A DNA stretch of 55,021 nt, taken from Bacillus sp. FJAT-27245 (lineage in GTDB: Bacteria > Bacillota > Bacilli > Bacillales > Cytobacillaceae). Position 1 is the first letter of the stretch; each line of letters opens with the position of its first letter. The position numbers and the translations under genes are program-made. The stretch covers positions 4,529,236 to 4,584,256 of the forward strand of contig NZ_LIGI01000001.1 in the NCBI RefSeq assembly GCF_001273955.1, in the 5' to 3' direction. The notes under the pieces were generated by a model. The model made no database searches, had not been told where the DNA came from, and saw only the letters and a list, made by a program, of their open reading frames with translations. Below, one piece after another: positions 36,960 to 46,967 of this stretch.

Positions 36960-37697
36960 ATGAATACGGGGAAAATCAAGCAACTTCTCGTGATTACGGA
37001 CGGCTGTTCGAATCAGGGGGAAGACCCTGTCGCAATGGCGGCACTTGCGAAAGAGCAGGGAATTACGGTCAATGTTATTGGAGTCGTCGATCAGGATCCA
37101 ATTGATGGCCAGGGTAAGAGGGAAATCGAAGGGATTGCCATGTCCGGTGGCGGCGTGAGCCAGGTGGTCTATTCCGAACAGCTTTCACAAACGGTTCAAA
37201 TGGTAACAAGGAAGGCCATGAGCCAAACGTTGCAAGGAGTAGTAAACCGGGAATTAAGGCAAATTCTTGGAAGCACGAAAACACTTGAAGATCTACCTCC
37301 GGAAAAAAGGGGGGAAATCCTTGAGGTTGTAGATGAACTTGGCGAGACTGTCGACCTTGAGGTGATTGTCCTTGTTGATGTGAGCGCAAGCATGAAGCAT
37401 AAATTGCCGACAGTCAAGGAAGCGTTGCTCGACCTGTCCATAAGCCTGAATGCGCGTTCTGGAAAAAATCAATTTTCAGTCCTAGTATTTCCCGGGAAAA
37501 GTGGAGAAACGGATCGGATCCTTGATTGGACGCCAAGGCTGGAATCCGTTAGTTCTATTTTTCCAATGCTTGCAGCCGGAGGGATTACTCCGACAGGCCC
37601 GGCTATCCGCAAAGCAATCCAATTGTTCAATGAAAAAAGCGCATTAAGGAGACTTCTGGCTGAAAATGATGAATCCTTCCTCGAAGAATCCATGTAG
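36960..37697 (+). CDS. yabS: von Willebrand factor A domain protein YabS
   Basis: 245 aa with a VWA-like beginning (QLLVITDGCSNQGEDPVAMAALAK) and a second region with an intact MIDAS-type motif (LVDVSASMKHK and later GGITPTGPAI). Function is unknown; in B. subtilis it is expressed in the mother cell, upstream of the kinase yabT. ATG at 36960 follows GGAGGAG; the frame from 36900 adds residues without similarity. Its 3' end overlaps yabT by 32 bases. Confidence 0.88.
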   Translation: MNTGKIKQLLVITDGCSNQGEDPVAMAALAKEQGITVNVIGVVDQDPIDGQGKREIEGIAMSGGGVSQVVYSEQLSQTVQMVTRKAMSQTLQGVVNRELRQILGSTKTLEDLPPEKRGEILEVVDELGETVDLEVIVLVDVSASMKHKLPTVKEALLDLSISLNARSGKNQFSVLVFPGKSGETDRILDWTPRLESVSSIFPMLAAGGITPTGPAIRKAIQLFNEKSALRRLLAENDESFLEESM

Positions 37698-38649
37698 GAT
37701 AGGGACCGGGACGGTTATTTCCGGGAAGTGGCACAGGAATGAATATCTTGTTTTGAAAGAATTGGGCAATGGTGCAAACGGAGTTGTTTATTTGGTGAAA
37801 AGCGGGAACGAGGAAGCCGCTTTGAAAATCAGCGGAAATAGCATGTCCATCACTTCGGAGGTTAATGTCCTAAAGTCTTTTGCCAAGGCCCGGGGCCAAG
37901 CCCTTGGGCCTTTATTGCTTGATATGGATGATTGGATTGCTCCGGATGGCATGTTCAGTTTTTATGTTATGGAATACATAAAAGGGCCGGGACTTCAGCA
38001 ATTCGTTTTTCAAAAAGGGAAGGAATGGATGCACGTCCTTTTGCTTCAATTATTAACTGATTTGGACCTTTTTCACAAGAACGGGTGGGTGTTTGGCGAC
38101 TTGAAGCCGGAAAATCTGATCGTTACAGGCCCACCCCCAAGAATCCGCTGCATTGACGTAGGCGGAACGACACTAATTGGCAGGGCCATAAAGGAATACA
38201 CCGAATTTTACGACAGGGGGTATTGGGGGCTTGGGACAAGAAAAGCCGAGCCGTCCTATGATTTGTTTGCGGTGGCGATGGTCATGATCGCATCCGCTTA
38301 CCAAGGGACCTTCCGAAAAGCAGAAGGTGGAATGGGGCAGCTGCTTGGAGCAATCCGGAAAAAAGAAGAGCTTACCCGCTTTGAGCCGGTGCTCTCAAAT
38401 GCGCTGCTGGGCAAATATGGTTCCGCCAGGGGAATGCGGGAAGCTTTGCTCCGCACCGCAAGCCCGCTGCAGCCTAAAATCGGTGCGGCACCAACAGTAC
38501 GACCTACGGCACCACCGGCGGCAGGGCAATCGTTAAGAAGGCATCCTCCCGGGAAAACCAAAAAACGAAGCAACAAAAAAGAAACCTTTTTTGTTATTTC
38601 AGTCCTGGCGCTTCTTTATTTTGTCTATATTGTTGTACAATTAACGTGA
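37666..38649 (+). CDS. yabT: membrane-anchored serine/threonine kinase YabT
   Basis: 327 aa Hanks-type kinase. The glycine loop GNGANGVVYLV, the ATP lysine in AALKIS, the catalytic loop VFGDLKPENLIV (Gly-Asp where most kinases have Arg-Asp) and CIDVGG (in place of DFG) are visible. A basic Pro/Lys-rich linker leads to one C-terminal membrane helix (about 306-325). B. subtilis YabT is activated by DNA, phosphorylates RecA and others, and acts early in sporulation. The ATG pair at 37666 matches the family start; the RBS is poor, suggesting coupling to yabS. Confidence 0.93.
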   Translation: MMNPSSKNPCRIGTGTVISGKWHRNEYLVLKELGNGANGVVYLVKSGNEEAALKISGNSMSITSEVNVLKSFAKARGQALGPLLLDMDDWIAPDGMFSFYVMEYIKGPGLQQFVFQKGKEWMHVLLLQLLTDLDLFHKNGWVFGDLKPENLIVTGPPPRIRCIDVGGTTLIGRAIKEYTEFYDRGYWGLGTRKAEPSYDLFAVAMVMIASAYQGTFRKAEGGMGQLLGAIRKKEELTRFEPVLSNALLGKYGSARGMREALLRTASPLQPKIGAAPTVRPTAPPAAGQSLRRHPPGKTKKRSNKKETFFVISVLALLYFVYIVVQLT

Positions 38650-38781
38650 TTGTCTATTCCACACTCAGAAAAAAAGTGTGAAGAAAACGGAAGAAATGAA
38701 ACTTTTATTTGTTTGGAGCGTATAAACCAAAGCTTGCCGCCAAAAGGCGGGATTAATTACTTACTTTAAGGAAGTATGGGT

Positions 38782-40191
38782 ATGCTTGAGGATAAAATAG
38801 AGGCGATTTTGAAAAGGAAACAGATTTCCCTTACAGGGTCCCGCGTACTTGTAGGGGTTTCCGGCGGCCCCGACTCCATGGCTTTGCTCTACTATTTGTG
38901 GGAAAGAAGGAAGCCTTTCGGGATGGAAGTTTCCGCAGCCCATGTGGACCATATGTTTCGGGGGAAAGAATCGCTTGAGGACGCATTTTTTGTGAAAAGT
39001 TTTTGCGAAGACCGGGGAATACCGTTTACAATGGAGCGGGTCAATGTCCCGGAAATTATCCGGCTTACAGGTAAAAATTCACAGGTTGCCGCGCGCGAAG
39101 CCCGCTATCGCTTTTTCTTGCAACAGCTTGAGAAACACCGGTATTCCTTCCTGGCGCTGGCCCACCATGGCGATGACCAGATGGAAACGGTCCTGATGCG
39201 GCTTACCCGCGGAAGTACAGGCAGGGGCAGGGCTGGCATCCCGTTTATCAGGCCATTTGCGGACGGCATGATCATCCGTCCATTTCTGGGAGCTTCCCGG
39301 GAGGATATCATTGATTATTGCCGGAGGAAAGGTATTGATTTCCGAATCGACCCGAGCAATCAAAAAGATACGTATAGCAGGAACCGTTTCAGGAAGACAA
39401 TCCTCCCTTTTTTAAAAATGGAAAATCCGCTTGTACACGAACATTTTCAGCGTTTTAGCGAAGATTTGGAAAGTGATGAAGCGTATTTGGAGGAATTGGC
39501 GGAGAGCCGGATGGTTACAGTAATAAAAAGCAGGGAAAGAGGGAAAGTAGTTCTGGATGCTATGGCTTTTCTTGGTATGCCAATGCCTTTACAAAGAAGA
39601 GGGATTCAACTAATATTAAACTATCTTTATGCAGGAAAGCATACATTTTTGGCTGCCGTACATATTGATCAAGTCATTTCCTTGCTGAACCGTCCTCATC
39701 CATCCGGAAATCTTGATTTCCCCGGCGGGTTGACTGTCACCCGTTCCTACTCCGAGTGTATTTTCCATTTTGGGCGTCTTGGGAAGATGCAATTCAGGTT
39801 TGAATTGGATGGGCCCGGAAAAACAGTTCTGCCAAATGGAGCGATTATTTCCATTGAACCGGCTGAAATTGCTGAAAAAGGGGCCGGGCAAGGTTGCTCG
39901 TATTTGCCTAAATCTGAAGTATCGTTCCCGCTAATCATCCGCATGAAAAAAAATGGCGACAGGATGACGCTGAAGGGAATGAAGGGTACAAGGAAATTGA
40001 AGGACATTTTTATTGATAACAAGGTACCGGTTTCCGAAAGGGAAGCGTGGCCTGTCATAACGGATAGCGCTGGCCGGATTGTCTGGCTGCCTGGGCTGAA
40101 AAAATCCGCCCTTGATTCTGCCGGAAATCCGGAAGAAGGCTATCTGAAGCTTTTATATATCAAGGAACCAACATCTGGGGGGCACATGTAA
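38782..40191 (+). CDS. tilS: tRNA(Ile)-lysidine synthetase
   Basis: 469 aa PP-loop ATPase that converts C34 of tRNA-Ile2 to lysidine so that it reads AUA. SGGPDS is at 27-32, the AHVDHMFRG and ALAHHGDDQMETVLMRL motifs follow, and the C-terminal tRNA-binding domain ends with LKGMKGTRKLKDIFIDNKVP. ATG at 38782 has AAGGAAG seven bases upstream; the ATG at 38776 is too close to it. hpt starts at the next base after the stop. The 126-base gap after yabT has small hairpins but no clear promoter. Confidence 0.95.
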   Translation: MLEDKIEAILKRKQISLTGSRVLVGVSGGPDSMALLYYLWERRKPFGMEVSAAHVDHMFRGKESLEDAFFVKSFCEDRGIPFTMERVNVPEIIRLTGKNSQVAAREARYRFFLQQLEKHRYSFLALAHHGDDQMETVLMRLTRGSTGRGRAGIPFIRPFADGMIIRPFLGASREDIIDYCRRKGIDFRIDPSNQKDTYSRNRFRKTILPFLKMENPLVHEHFQRFSEDLESDEAYLEELAESRMVTVIKSRERGKVVLDAMAFLGMPMPLQRRGIQLILNYLYAGKHTFLAAVHIDQVISLLNRPHPSGNLDFPGGLTVTRSYSECIFHFGRLGKMQFRFELDGPGKTVLPNGAIISIEPAEIAEKGAGQGCSYLPKSEVSFPLIIRMKKNGDRMTLKGMKGTRKLKDIFIDNKVPVSEREAWPVITDSAGRIVWLPGLKKSALDSAGNPEEGYLKLLYIKEPTSGGHM

Positions 40192-40737
40192 ATGAGAAAT
40201 GATATTGAAAAAATTTTGATCTCCGAAGACGAAATCCAAGGGAAAATCAAGGAACTCGGAGCCCGTCTGACAGAGGATTACCAGGATAAATATCCGCTGG
40301 CAATCGGTGTGTTAAAAGGGGCAATGCCTTTTATGGGAGATCTCCTGAAAAAAATGGATTGCTACCTGGAGATGGATTTTATGGATGTTTCCAGCTATGG
40401 AAATTCGACCGTGTCTTCTGGTGAAGTAAAAATCCTTAAGGACCTTGATACTTCCGTGGAAGGAAGGAATCTGCTGATCATTGAGGATATCATCGACAGC
40501 GGCTTGACGCTAAGCTATTTGGTTGAACTATTCCGCTACAGAAAGGCAAAGTCCATTAAAATCGTCACGTTGCTTGACAAACCGACTGGAAGAAAGGTGA
40601 ATATCTCAGCGGACTATGTTGGGTTCCAAGTGCCGGATGCTTTCGTTGTCGGCTATGGATTGGACTACATGGAAAAATACCGGAACCTTCCTTATATCGG
40701 GGTTTTGAAGCCGGAAGTGTACAACAAGGCCGAGTAG
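40192..40737 (+). CDS. hpt: hypoxanthine-guanine phosphoribosyltransferase
   Basis: 181 aa (hprT). It salvages hypoxanthine and guanine with PRPP. The PRPP motif [17 protein letters not shown], the [13 protein letters not shown] loop and the [10 protein letters not shown] segment are typical. GGGGGG precedes the ATG inside the tilS end. The tilS-hpt-ftsH order is widely conserved. Its PRPP substrate links it to prs and purR here. Confidence 0.96.
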   Translation: MRNDIEKILISEDEIQGKIKELGARLTEDYQDKYPLAIGVLKGAMPFMGDLLKKMDCYLEMDFMDVSSYGNSTVSSGEVKILKDLDTSVEGRNLLIIEDIIDSGLTLSYLVELFRYRKAKSIKIVTLLDKPTGRKVNISADYVGFQVPDAFVVGYGLDYMEKYRNLPYIGVLKPEVYNKAE

Positions 40738-40780
40738 GCAAAACTATATTGTGAACCAGGCGGCATTTCAAGCACTTTTG

Positions 40781-40809
40781 TTGAAGCAGTTTTGTCATTA
40801 TGCTACTAT
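40781..40809 (+). promoter_or_regulatory. ftsH promoter
   Basis: TTGAAG, a 17-base spacer and TACTAT with an upstream TGC extension, 38 bases before ftsH. Confidence 0.6.
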
Positions 40810-40846
40810 TTTATTTACTGTTTTCCACCGTGGGAGGAGGTAAGGG

Positions 40847-42832
40847 ATGAATCGGATTTTCCGCAATACCATCTTTTATTTATTGATATTTTTGGTCATT
40901 ATTGGCGTCGTTAGCTTTTTTAACGGAAACAATGAACCAACGGATAATATATCGTACGACCAGTTTATTTCCCATCTTGAAAAAGGTGAAATAAAGTCTA
41001 TCACCCTTCAGCCGGAGCGTAACGTATACGAAGTTCGCGGCCAGCTTAAAAATGCAGACAAGGACAAGTTTTTCCTGACATATGTCCCGAACAGTGAACG
41101 GATGCTGAGCCGTATTGACGAAGCGGTTCCAAACATGAAGATCGAGGCGATGCCTGCAAAAGAAACAAGCGGGTGGGTCACTTTCTTTACGTCCATCATT
41201 CCGTTTGTGATTATTTTCATCCTTTTCTTCTTCCTGCTTAACCAGGCGCAGGGCGGCGGAAGCCGTGTTATGAACTTCGGGAAAAGCAAGGCTAGACTGT
41301 ATAACGATGATAAGAAAAAGGTCCGCTTCAAGGATGTCGCTGGAGCGGATGAAGAAAAGCAGGAACTCGTTGAAGTAGTTGAATTCCTGAAGGATCCTCG
41401 CAAATTTTCCGAGCTTGGGGCGCGGATTCCAAAAGGCGTCCTGCTCGTCGGGCCTCCGGGAACTGGTAAAACGTTGCTTGCACGCGCGGTAGCTGGCGAA
41501 GCAGGCGTGCCGTTCTTCTCTATCAGCGGATCCGATTTCGTTGAAATGTTCGTCGGGGTGGGTGCATCCCGTGTCCGCGATTTATTTGAAACAGCAAAGA
41601 AAAATGCCCCATGCATCATCTTTATCGATGAAATTGATGCGGTGGGACGCCAGCGTGGCGCCGGCCTTGGCGGCGGCCATGATGAGCGCGAGCAGACCTT
41701 GAACCAGTTGCTTGTTGAAATGGACGGCTTTGGGGCCAACGAAGGAATTATTATCGTAGCGGCAACGAACCGGCCTGATATCCTCGACCCGGCGCTTCTC
41801 CGTCCGGGACGTTTTGACCGCCAGATTACGGTTGACCGTCCGGATGTGAAGGGCAGGGAAGCGGTTCTTAAAGTCCATGCGCGCAACAAGCCGCTTGATG
41901 ATTCTGTAAATCTGAAAGCGATAGCGATGAGGACCCCGGGCTTTTCCGGCGCCGATCTTGAGAACCTGCTGAATGAAGCGGCGCTCGTTGCGGCCCGCAT
42001 GAATAAAAAGAAAATCGATATGGTTGATATTGATGAAGCAACTGATCGGGTCATTGCCGGACCAGCCAAAAAAAGCCGGGTTATTTCCGAAAAGGAACGC
42101 AGGATTGTCGCTTTCCACGAAGCCGGCCATGTAGTCATCGGCGTCATGCTGGATGAAGCTGAAATGGTCCATAAGGTAACGATTGTCCCGCGGGGGCAGG
42201 CTGGCGGATACGCTGTCATGCTTCCAAAGGAAGACCGTTATTTCATGACAAAGCCAGAGCTTCTTGATAAAATTACAGGCCTGCTTGGCGGCCGGGTTGC
42301 CGAGGAAGTTGTGTTCGGTGAAGTAAGCACCGGAGCGCACAACGACTTCCAAAGGGCAACCGGAATCGCAAGGAAAATGGTTACCGAATACGGTATGAGC
42401 GATAAGCTCGGGCCGCTTCAGTTCGGCCAACCGCAGGGCGGCCAGGTTTTCCTCGGGCGCGACCTGCACAATGAACAAAACTATTCCGACAAGATTGCTT
42501 ATGAGATTGATACCGAAATCCAGAACTTCATCAAACAATCTTATGAACGTGCGAAGAAGATTCTAACGGAAAACCGCGACAAGCTCGACTTGATTGCCAA
42601 TACGCTTCTTGAAGTGGAAACACTCGATGCGGAAGACATCAAGCACCTTGTCGACCATGGTAGGCTTCCGGACGGAAAAGTTCCCGCTAACTCTACTCCT
42701 GCCGAAATCAAGAGTACACTTGATGATGTGATTATCAATATTTCGGGCAAAAAGGAAGAGGAAGACAATCCAGGGGCCCCGAAAACAAGCCTGCTCAAAC
42801 CTGAAGAAACTCGGGATGAGGAAAATAAATAA
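40847..42832 (+). CDS. ftsH: ATP-dependent zinc metalloprotease FtsH
   Basis: 661 aa membrane-bound AAA+ protease, a hexamer that degrades membrane and regulatory proteins such as Spo0E and SpoVM. Two membrane helices (about 5-23 and 108-130) flank an extracytoplasmic segment. Walker A GPPGTGKT lies near 201-208, Walker B is [11 protein letters not shown], the second region of homology includes [18 protein letters not shown], and the zinc site is HEAGH near 424-428. GGGAGGAGG precedes the ATG. The acidic C-terminal tail is typical. Confidence 0.97.
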   Translation: MNRIFRNTIFYLLIFLVIIGVVSFFNGNNEPTDNISYDQFISHLEKGEIKSITLQPERNVYEVRGQLKNADKDKFFLTYVPNSERMLSRIDEAVPNMKIEAMPAKETSGWVTFFTSIIPFVIIFILFFFLLNQAQGGGSRVMNFGKSKARLYNDDKKKVRFKDVAGADEEKQELVEVVEFLKDPRKFSELGARIPKGVLLVGPPGTGKTLLARAVAGEAGVPFFSISGSDFVEMFVGVGASRVRDLFETAKKNAPCIIFIDEIDAVGRQRGAGLGGGHDEREQTLNQLLVEMDGFGANEGIIIVAATNRPDILDPALLRPGRFDRQITVDRPDVKGREAVLKVHARNKPLDDSVNLKAIAMRTPGFSGADLENLLNEAALVAARMNKKKIDMVDIDEATDRVIAGPAKKSRVISEKERRIVAFHEAGHVVIGVMLDEAEMVHKVTIVPRGQAGGYAVMLPKEDRYFMTKPELLDKITGLLGGRVAEEVVFGEVSTGAHNDFQRATGIARKMVTEYGMSDKLGPLQFGQPQGGQVFLGRDLHNEQNYSDKIAYEIDTEIQNFIKQSYERAKKILTENRDKLDLIANTLLEVETLDAEDIKHLVDHGRLPDGKVPANSTPAEIKSTLDDVIINISGKKEEEDNPGAPKTSLLKPEETRDEENK

Positions 42833-42844
42833 GCAATACAATAT

Positions 42845-42882
42845 GCAGGGCACCGCTTATCAACGCGGTGCCCTGCTTGTTT
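42845..42882 (+). terminator. ftsH terminator
   Basis: Perfect 12-base stem GCAGGGCACCGC / GCGGTGCCCTGC with an eight-base loop. The tail is TTGTTTA. Confidence 0.85.
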
Positions 42883-42960
42883 ACGGACATGAGCCCGCGG
42901 GAAATTGAATATTTTTATGCCGCAATTGGCTCTTTGCCTTTTCTTTCCCGAAACGGTTTG

Positions 42961-42969
42961 TGATATGAT
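42961..42969 (+). promoter_or_regulatory. possible extended -10 of coaX
   Basis: TGATATGAT (TGA plus TATGAT) about 95 bases before coaX, without a good -35. Confidence 0.35.
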
Positions 42970-43064
42970 GTTTTCAGTAAACCTGCAACCTTGGGCAGCG
43001 GCGGCAACCCTGGCAATATGGGGGGCGTTCAGTCCTGGTTAAATTCCATGGAGTGGTGAGTCAA

Positions 43065-43853
43065 TTGATTTTCGTATTTGATGTTGGAAACACAAATATC
43101 GTTTTAGGTGTATATAAAGGGGAGGATCTCCTCCACCATTGGCGGATCGAAACGAACCGAAACAGGTCAGAGGATGAATACGGGATGCTGATTAAATCCC
43201 TATTTGACCATTCCGGGTTTTCTTTTCGTGACATTGAAGGAATCATTATTTCTTCGGTCGTTCCCCCAATTATGTTTTCGCTGGAAAGAATGTGCGTGAA
43301 ATACTTTAAATTAAAACCATTGATTGTTGGCCCTGGCATTAAGACGGGTCTTGACATAAAATATGAAAATCCAAGGGAAGTAGGGGCCGACAGGATTGTG
43401 AATGCGGTAGCGGCTATCCATGAATATGGGAGTCCGCTCATTATCGTCGATTTTGGGACAGCTACTACCTATTGCTATGTAAACGAGCAGAAGCAATATA
43501 TGGGCGGGGCAATTGCTCCTGGTGTCGGCATCTCGACAGAAGCGCTTTACTCACGGGCGGCAAAACTCCCGCGTATTGAAATAACGAGGCCGGAGGGAAT
43601 CATCGGCAAAAATACGGTTGCCGCCATGCAGGCGGGGATTGTGTACGGATATGTCGGACAGGTTGAAGGAATCGTCAAGCGGATGATTGCCAACAGTTCC
43701 AAAACGCCAACTGTCATTGCAACGGGAGGCCTATCCAATCTGATAGCCGAGGAATCGAAAATCATTGACATCGTTGATCCGTTCCTCACTTTAAAAGGGC
43801 TTCATTTAATCTATAAGCGTAATATGGATACACTAAACAAGCATGAGGTGTAA
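43065..43853 (+). CDS. coaX: type III pantothenate kinase
   Basis: 262 aa actin-fold (ASKHA) kinase catalysing the first step of coenzyme A synthesis. The phosphate-1 motif [13 protein letters not shown], the ADRIVNAVA segment and phosphate-2 VDFGTATTY are intact. The start is TTG at 43065 with GGTGAG upstream, giving [11 protein letters not shown] as in the family; GTG at 43053 would add four residues. It leads the coaX-hslO-yacD group. Confidence 0.95.
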   Translation: MIFVFDVGNTNIVLGVYKGEDLLHHWRIETNRNRSEDEYGMLIKSLFDHSGFSFRDIEGIIISSVVPPIMFSLERMCVKYFKLKPLIVGPGIKTGLDIKYENPREVGADRIVNAVAAIHEYGSPLIIVDFGTATTYCYVNEQKQYMGGAIAPGVGISTEALYSRAAKLPRIEITRPEGIIGKNTVAAMQAGIVYGYVGQVEGIVKRMIANSSKTPTVIATGGLSNLIAEESKIIDIVDPFLTLKGLHLIYKRNMDTLNKHEV

Positions 43854-43903
43854 GGTGCACTCCGGGCCGGGCAGCGGCCGGCATAGGGGAAATCAGCAAG
43901 GAA

Positions 43904-43930
43904 TCGCGGGTTAGCCTAGGAGCCCCGCGA
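43904..43930 (+). other. GC-rich hairpin before hslO
   Basis: TCGCGGG (43904-43910) and CCCGCGA (43924-43930) form a 7-base perfect stem in the coaX-hslO gap, preceded by a second GC-rich pair CCGG...CCGG at 43863-43881. There is no T run, so it is probably an RNA structure in the leader and not a terminator. Confidence 0.4.
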
Positions 43931-43957
43931 AACGGACAACGAGAAAGGAGCGGTAAA

Positions 43958-44836
43958 ATGAGTGACTATCTTGTAAAAGCGCTTGCCTATAGCGGACAAA
44001 TCAGGGCGTACGCAGTAAAAAGCACGGACACGGTTGCGGAAGCGCAGCGCAGGCATCATACATGGCCAACAGCTTCAGCTGCACTTGGCCGGGCGATGAC
44101 AGCCGGCTTAATGATGGGCGCGATGCTGAAGGGCGAAGACAAATTGACGATTAAAATAGAAGGTGGGGGCCCTATAGGGAATATCCTTGTCGACAGCAAT
44201 GCGAAAGGGACAGTTAGAGGCTATGTAAGCAATCCGCAAACCCATTTCGATTTGAATGAACACGGCAAGCTCGATGTACGGCGTGCAGTAGGGACGGACG
44301 GTACCCTTACGATTGTGAAAGATCTTGGGTTGAGGGATTTCTTTAGTGGATCGGTTCCACTTGTATCGGGGGAGCTAGGTGAAGATTTTACTTATTACTT
44401 TGCATCTTCTGAACAGGTTCCCTCCTCTGTTGGGGTAGGGGTGCTTGTCAATCCGGACAACAGCATATTGGCGGCGGGCGGTTTTATATTTCAGCTAATG
44501 CCAGGAACAAGCGAGGAAACGATTTCCCGGATTGAGAATCGCCTTAAGACAATCACACCTATTTCCAAAATGATTCAGCAAGGCCTTACGCCTGAAGAAA
44601 TACTACAGGAGTTGTTTGGAAAGGAAGAGCTGGCCATCCTCGAGAAGATGCCGGTCCGCTTTGAATGCACCTGCTCAAAGGAACGGTTTGCGGATGCGAT
44701 TGTGTCACTGGGCCAGTCCGAAATCTCGGACATGATAGAAGAGGATGGAATGGCCGAAGCCCACTGCCATTTTTGCAATGAAAAATATCATTTTTCAAAA
44801 GAAGAGCTTGAGGCGCTAAAGAGAGAAGCGAAGTAA
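43958..44836 (+). CDS. hslO: redox-regulated chaperone Hsp33
   Basis: 292 aa. Hsp33 is a holdase switched on by oxidation of a zinc-bound four-cysteine centre, visible near the C-terminus as CTC (about 236-238) and CHFC (about 269-272). The N-terminal substrate-binding domain starts [28 protein letters not shown] lies upstream of the ATG. It is followed after 23 bases by yacD, another folding factor. Confidence 0.96.
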   Translation: MSDYLVKALAYSGQIRAYAVKSTDTVAEAQRRHHTWPTASAALGRAMTAGLMMGAMLKGEDKLTIKIEGGGPIGNILVDSNAKGTVRGYVSNPQTHFDLNEHGKLDVRRAVGTDGTLTIVKDLGLRDFFSGSVPLVSGELGEDFTYYFASSEQVPSSVGVGVLVNPDNSILAAGGFIFQLMPGTSEETISRIENRLKTITPISKMIQQGLTPEEILQELFGKEELAILEKMPVRFECTCSKERFADAIVSLGQSEISDMIEEDGMAEAHCHFCNEKYHFSKEELEALKREAK

Positions 44837-44859
44837 GGCTTGTATCCGGGAGAGGGAAA

Positions 44860-45741
44860 ATGAAAACTAGGGAATTGTGGTTGGTGATCGCCGCGCTTGT
44901 TGTCCTGAATGCGTTGACCATCTTTTACTTTCTTTCCAAATCGGAGATGGCCTCCGGTTTCCTTAAGGATGGTGAAACAGTCGCGACGGTCGGAAAGGAC
45001 AGCATTTCGAGAGAAGAATGGCTGAATGAGATGGAAGCGCGCTACGGCAAAGATACACTCAGGGAACTGATTGACAGGAAAGTTATCAGCCAAATGGCCG
45101 GCAAATACAACATCACAGTCGCCAAGGAAGATGTGGAAAGAGAGCTTAGAATGTTTCAAACGGCATATGGCGGCTCGTCTTCCAAAAGCGAGGATTTGGA
45201 AAAATGGAAAAGGCAAATCGAGCTTTCGCTATTGCTGGAAGAAATTTTAACAAAGGATGCTGTTGTATCCGAGGCCGAAATGAAAAGCTACTATGAAAAA
45301 AACAAAACTCTTTATGATGTCCCGGCCGCTTACCATCTATCACACATTGTGATGAAGACAAAGGAAGAAGCGGACCAGGCCATTCAGGAGCTTAAAGGCG
45401 GCTCCGGCTTCGAAACGCTGGCAAGGGAAAGGTCCGAAGATGAATTCACCGCCGCGGAAGGTGGAGACATCGGCTTTATCCAAGCTGGGGATGAACGGTT
45501 TCCCCCAGAATATATCGTAACCGCGCAAAAACTCGAGAGCGGCCAATGGAGCAAACCAATCAAAACCGGCTCGGGTTATGCGATTATCAAGCTCCATGAA
45601 AAAATAGCAGAAACAAACTATTCGTTCAAGGACGTAAAAGATGAAATCCGCAGGCAAATTGCCCTTTCCCAGCTCGGGGCGCCTCCTTCCGCCGCGGCTC
45701 TATGGGATGAAGCGGAAGTAAAATGGTTTTTTGAAAAATAG
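44860..45741 (+). CDS. yacD: membrane-anchored peptidyl-prolyl isomerase YacD (PrsA-like)
   Basis: 293 aa. The N-terminal hydrophobic segment (about 7-25) has no lipobox cysteine, so it is probably an uncleaved anchor. A SurA-N-like part (about 40-130) is followed by a parvulin domain (about 148-245: YHLSHIVMKTKEEADQ, ARERSEDEFTAAEGGDIGF). It is related to PrsA/SurA folding helpers for exported proteins. Its client is unknown. It ends at a strong terminator before cysK. Confidence 0.88.
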   Translation: MKTRELWLVIAALVVLNALTIFYFLSKSEMASGFLKDGETVATVGKDSISREEWLNEMEARYGKDTLRELIDRKVISQMAGKYNITVAKEDVERELRMFQTAYGGSSSKSEDLEKWKRQIELSLLLEEILTKDAVVSEAEMKSYYEKNKTLYDVPAAYHLSHIVMKTKEEADQAIQELKGGSGFETLARERSEDEFTAAEGGDIGFIQAGDERFPPEYIVTAQKLESGQWSKPIKTGSGYAIIKLHEKIAETNYSFKDVKDEIRRQIALSQLGAPPSAAALWDEAEVKWFFEK

Positions 45742-45790
45742 ACGGGATGGCAAGAGCCTATTTTTATTAAATATATTCATCAAGATTGGG

Positions 45791-45828
45791 AAAGGCTTTG
45801 CATACATTGGCTATGCGAAGCCTTTTTT
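45791..45828 (+). terminator. yacD terminator
   Basis: AAAGGCTTTGCATA pairs with TATGCGAAGCCTTT (one mismatch), followed by a T run. Confidence 0.88.
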
Positions 45829-45864
45829 CTGTTTTTTGGAGGCAGATTTGGGGAAACTAAAATA

Positions 45865-45893
45865 TTGACAGTTTCCAGGCAAATTGTTACATT
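45865..45893 (+). promoter_or_regulatory. cysK promoter
   Basis: TTGACA, a 17-base spacer and TACATT preceded by TGT (extended -10). The region between promoter and RBS is AT-rich, where CymR acts in B. subtilis; I cannot verify a CymR site by eye. Confidence 0.65.
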
Positions 45894-45937
45894 CTATATA
45901 AAACCAATAAAAATACTCGGATTAAGGAGTGGGACGA

Positions 45938-46864
45938 ATGGCGCGTATCGCAAACTCGATTGCCGACCTCGTGGGAAACACCCCAATAGTTAAGCTGAAC
46001 CGGATTGTTGGGGAAGGCAGCGCGGAAGTCTATTTGAAGCTGGAATACATGAACCCCGGAAGCAGTGTGAAGGACCGGATTGCTTTGGCAATGATTGAAG
46101 CCGCCGAAGAAAAAGGTGAATTAAAGGCTGGCGATACGATCATTGAACCAACCAGCGGAAATACAGGCATCGGCCTTGCCATGATTGCTGCCGCCAAAGG
46201 CTATAAGTCTATTCTTGTAATGCCCGAAACGATGAGCATGGAGCGCCGCAACCTGCTCCGCGCCTATGGTGCCGAACTCGTATTGACGCCGGGCCCGGAA
46301 GGCATGGGCGGTGCGATTCGCAAGGCAGAGGAGCTGGCAAAGGAAAACGGTTATTTCATGCCGCAACAGTTCAAGAACGAGGCGAACCCGGAAGTCCACA
46401 GGAGGACAACCGGAAAAGAAATTGTCGAGCAAATGGGCGCCCAGCTGGATGGTTTTATTTCCGGGATTGGAACCGGCGGTACGATTACCGGCGCGGGTGA
46501 GGTGCTTCGCGAGGCTTACCCGGGCATTAAAATCTATGCGGTAGAGCCGGCCGATTCACCAGTCCTTTCCGGCGGGAAACCGGGTCCGCATAAAATTCAG
46601 GGAATTGGCGCGGGATTTGTTCCTGATATCCTAGACATAAACATTTATGATGAAATTATTAAAGTTGAAAACGAGCAGGCGTTTGAGTTTGCACGCCGCG
46701 CGGCGAAGGAAGAAGGGATTCTTGGCGGCATTTCATCCGGTGCGGCCATTTATGCGGCACTAAAGGTAGCCAAAGAACTTGGAAAAGGCAAAAAAGTCCT
46801 GGCAATCATTCCGAGCAACGGCGAGCGTTACCTAAGCACCCCTCTTTACCAGTTTGAAGAATAA
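45938..46864 (+). CDS. cysK: cysteine synthase (O-acetylserine sulfhydrylase)
   Basis: 308 aa PLP enzyme that makes cysteine from O-acetylserine and sulfide. The PLP lysine is in [18 protein letters not shown] binds the substrate carboxylate and [10 protein letters not shown] the phosphate. In B. subtilis CysK also serves as co-regulator of CymR. ATG at 45938 has AAGGAG eight bases before it; the longer frame by three residues would include this RBS. It is monocistronic. Confidence 0.97.
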   Translation: MARIANSIADLVGNTPIVKLNRIVGEGSAEVYLKLEYMNPGSSVKDRIALAMIEAAEEKGELKAGDTIIEPTSGNTGIGLAMIAAAKGYKSILVMPETMSMERRNLLRAYGAELVLTPGPEGMGGAIRKAEELAKENGYFMPQQFKNEANPEVHRRTTGKEIVEQMGAQLDGFISGIGTGGTITGAGEVLREAYPGIKIYAVEPADSPVLSGGKPGPHKIQGIGAGFVPDILDINIYDEIIKVENEQAFEFARRAAKEEGILGGISSGAAIYAALKVAKELGKGKKVLAIIPSNGERYLSTPLYQFEE

Positions 46865-46877
46865 TACACGATATAGT

Positions 46878-46912
46878 AAGCATGGGCCAAACTTTGCGGC
46901 TCATGCTTTTTT
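46878..46912 (+). terminator. cysK terminator
   Basis: AAGCATG plus GGCC pair with GGC(T)CATGCTT, followed by TTTTTT. Confidence 0.88.
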
Positions 46913-46967
46913 CATTGGCTTACTTCTTGTATGATGTAGAAGATACGGGAAAATGGGAGTGAGTTTT

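Noticed and set aside
41008-42219. 403-codon minus-strand frame
   Set aside because: Exact shadow of ftsH; Ser/Arg-rich composition is typical of the antisense of a GC-rich-third-position gene.
41582-42538. 318-codon minus-strand frame
   Set aside because: Another shadow of ftsH with no RBS or family resemblance.
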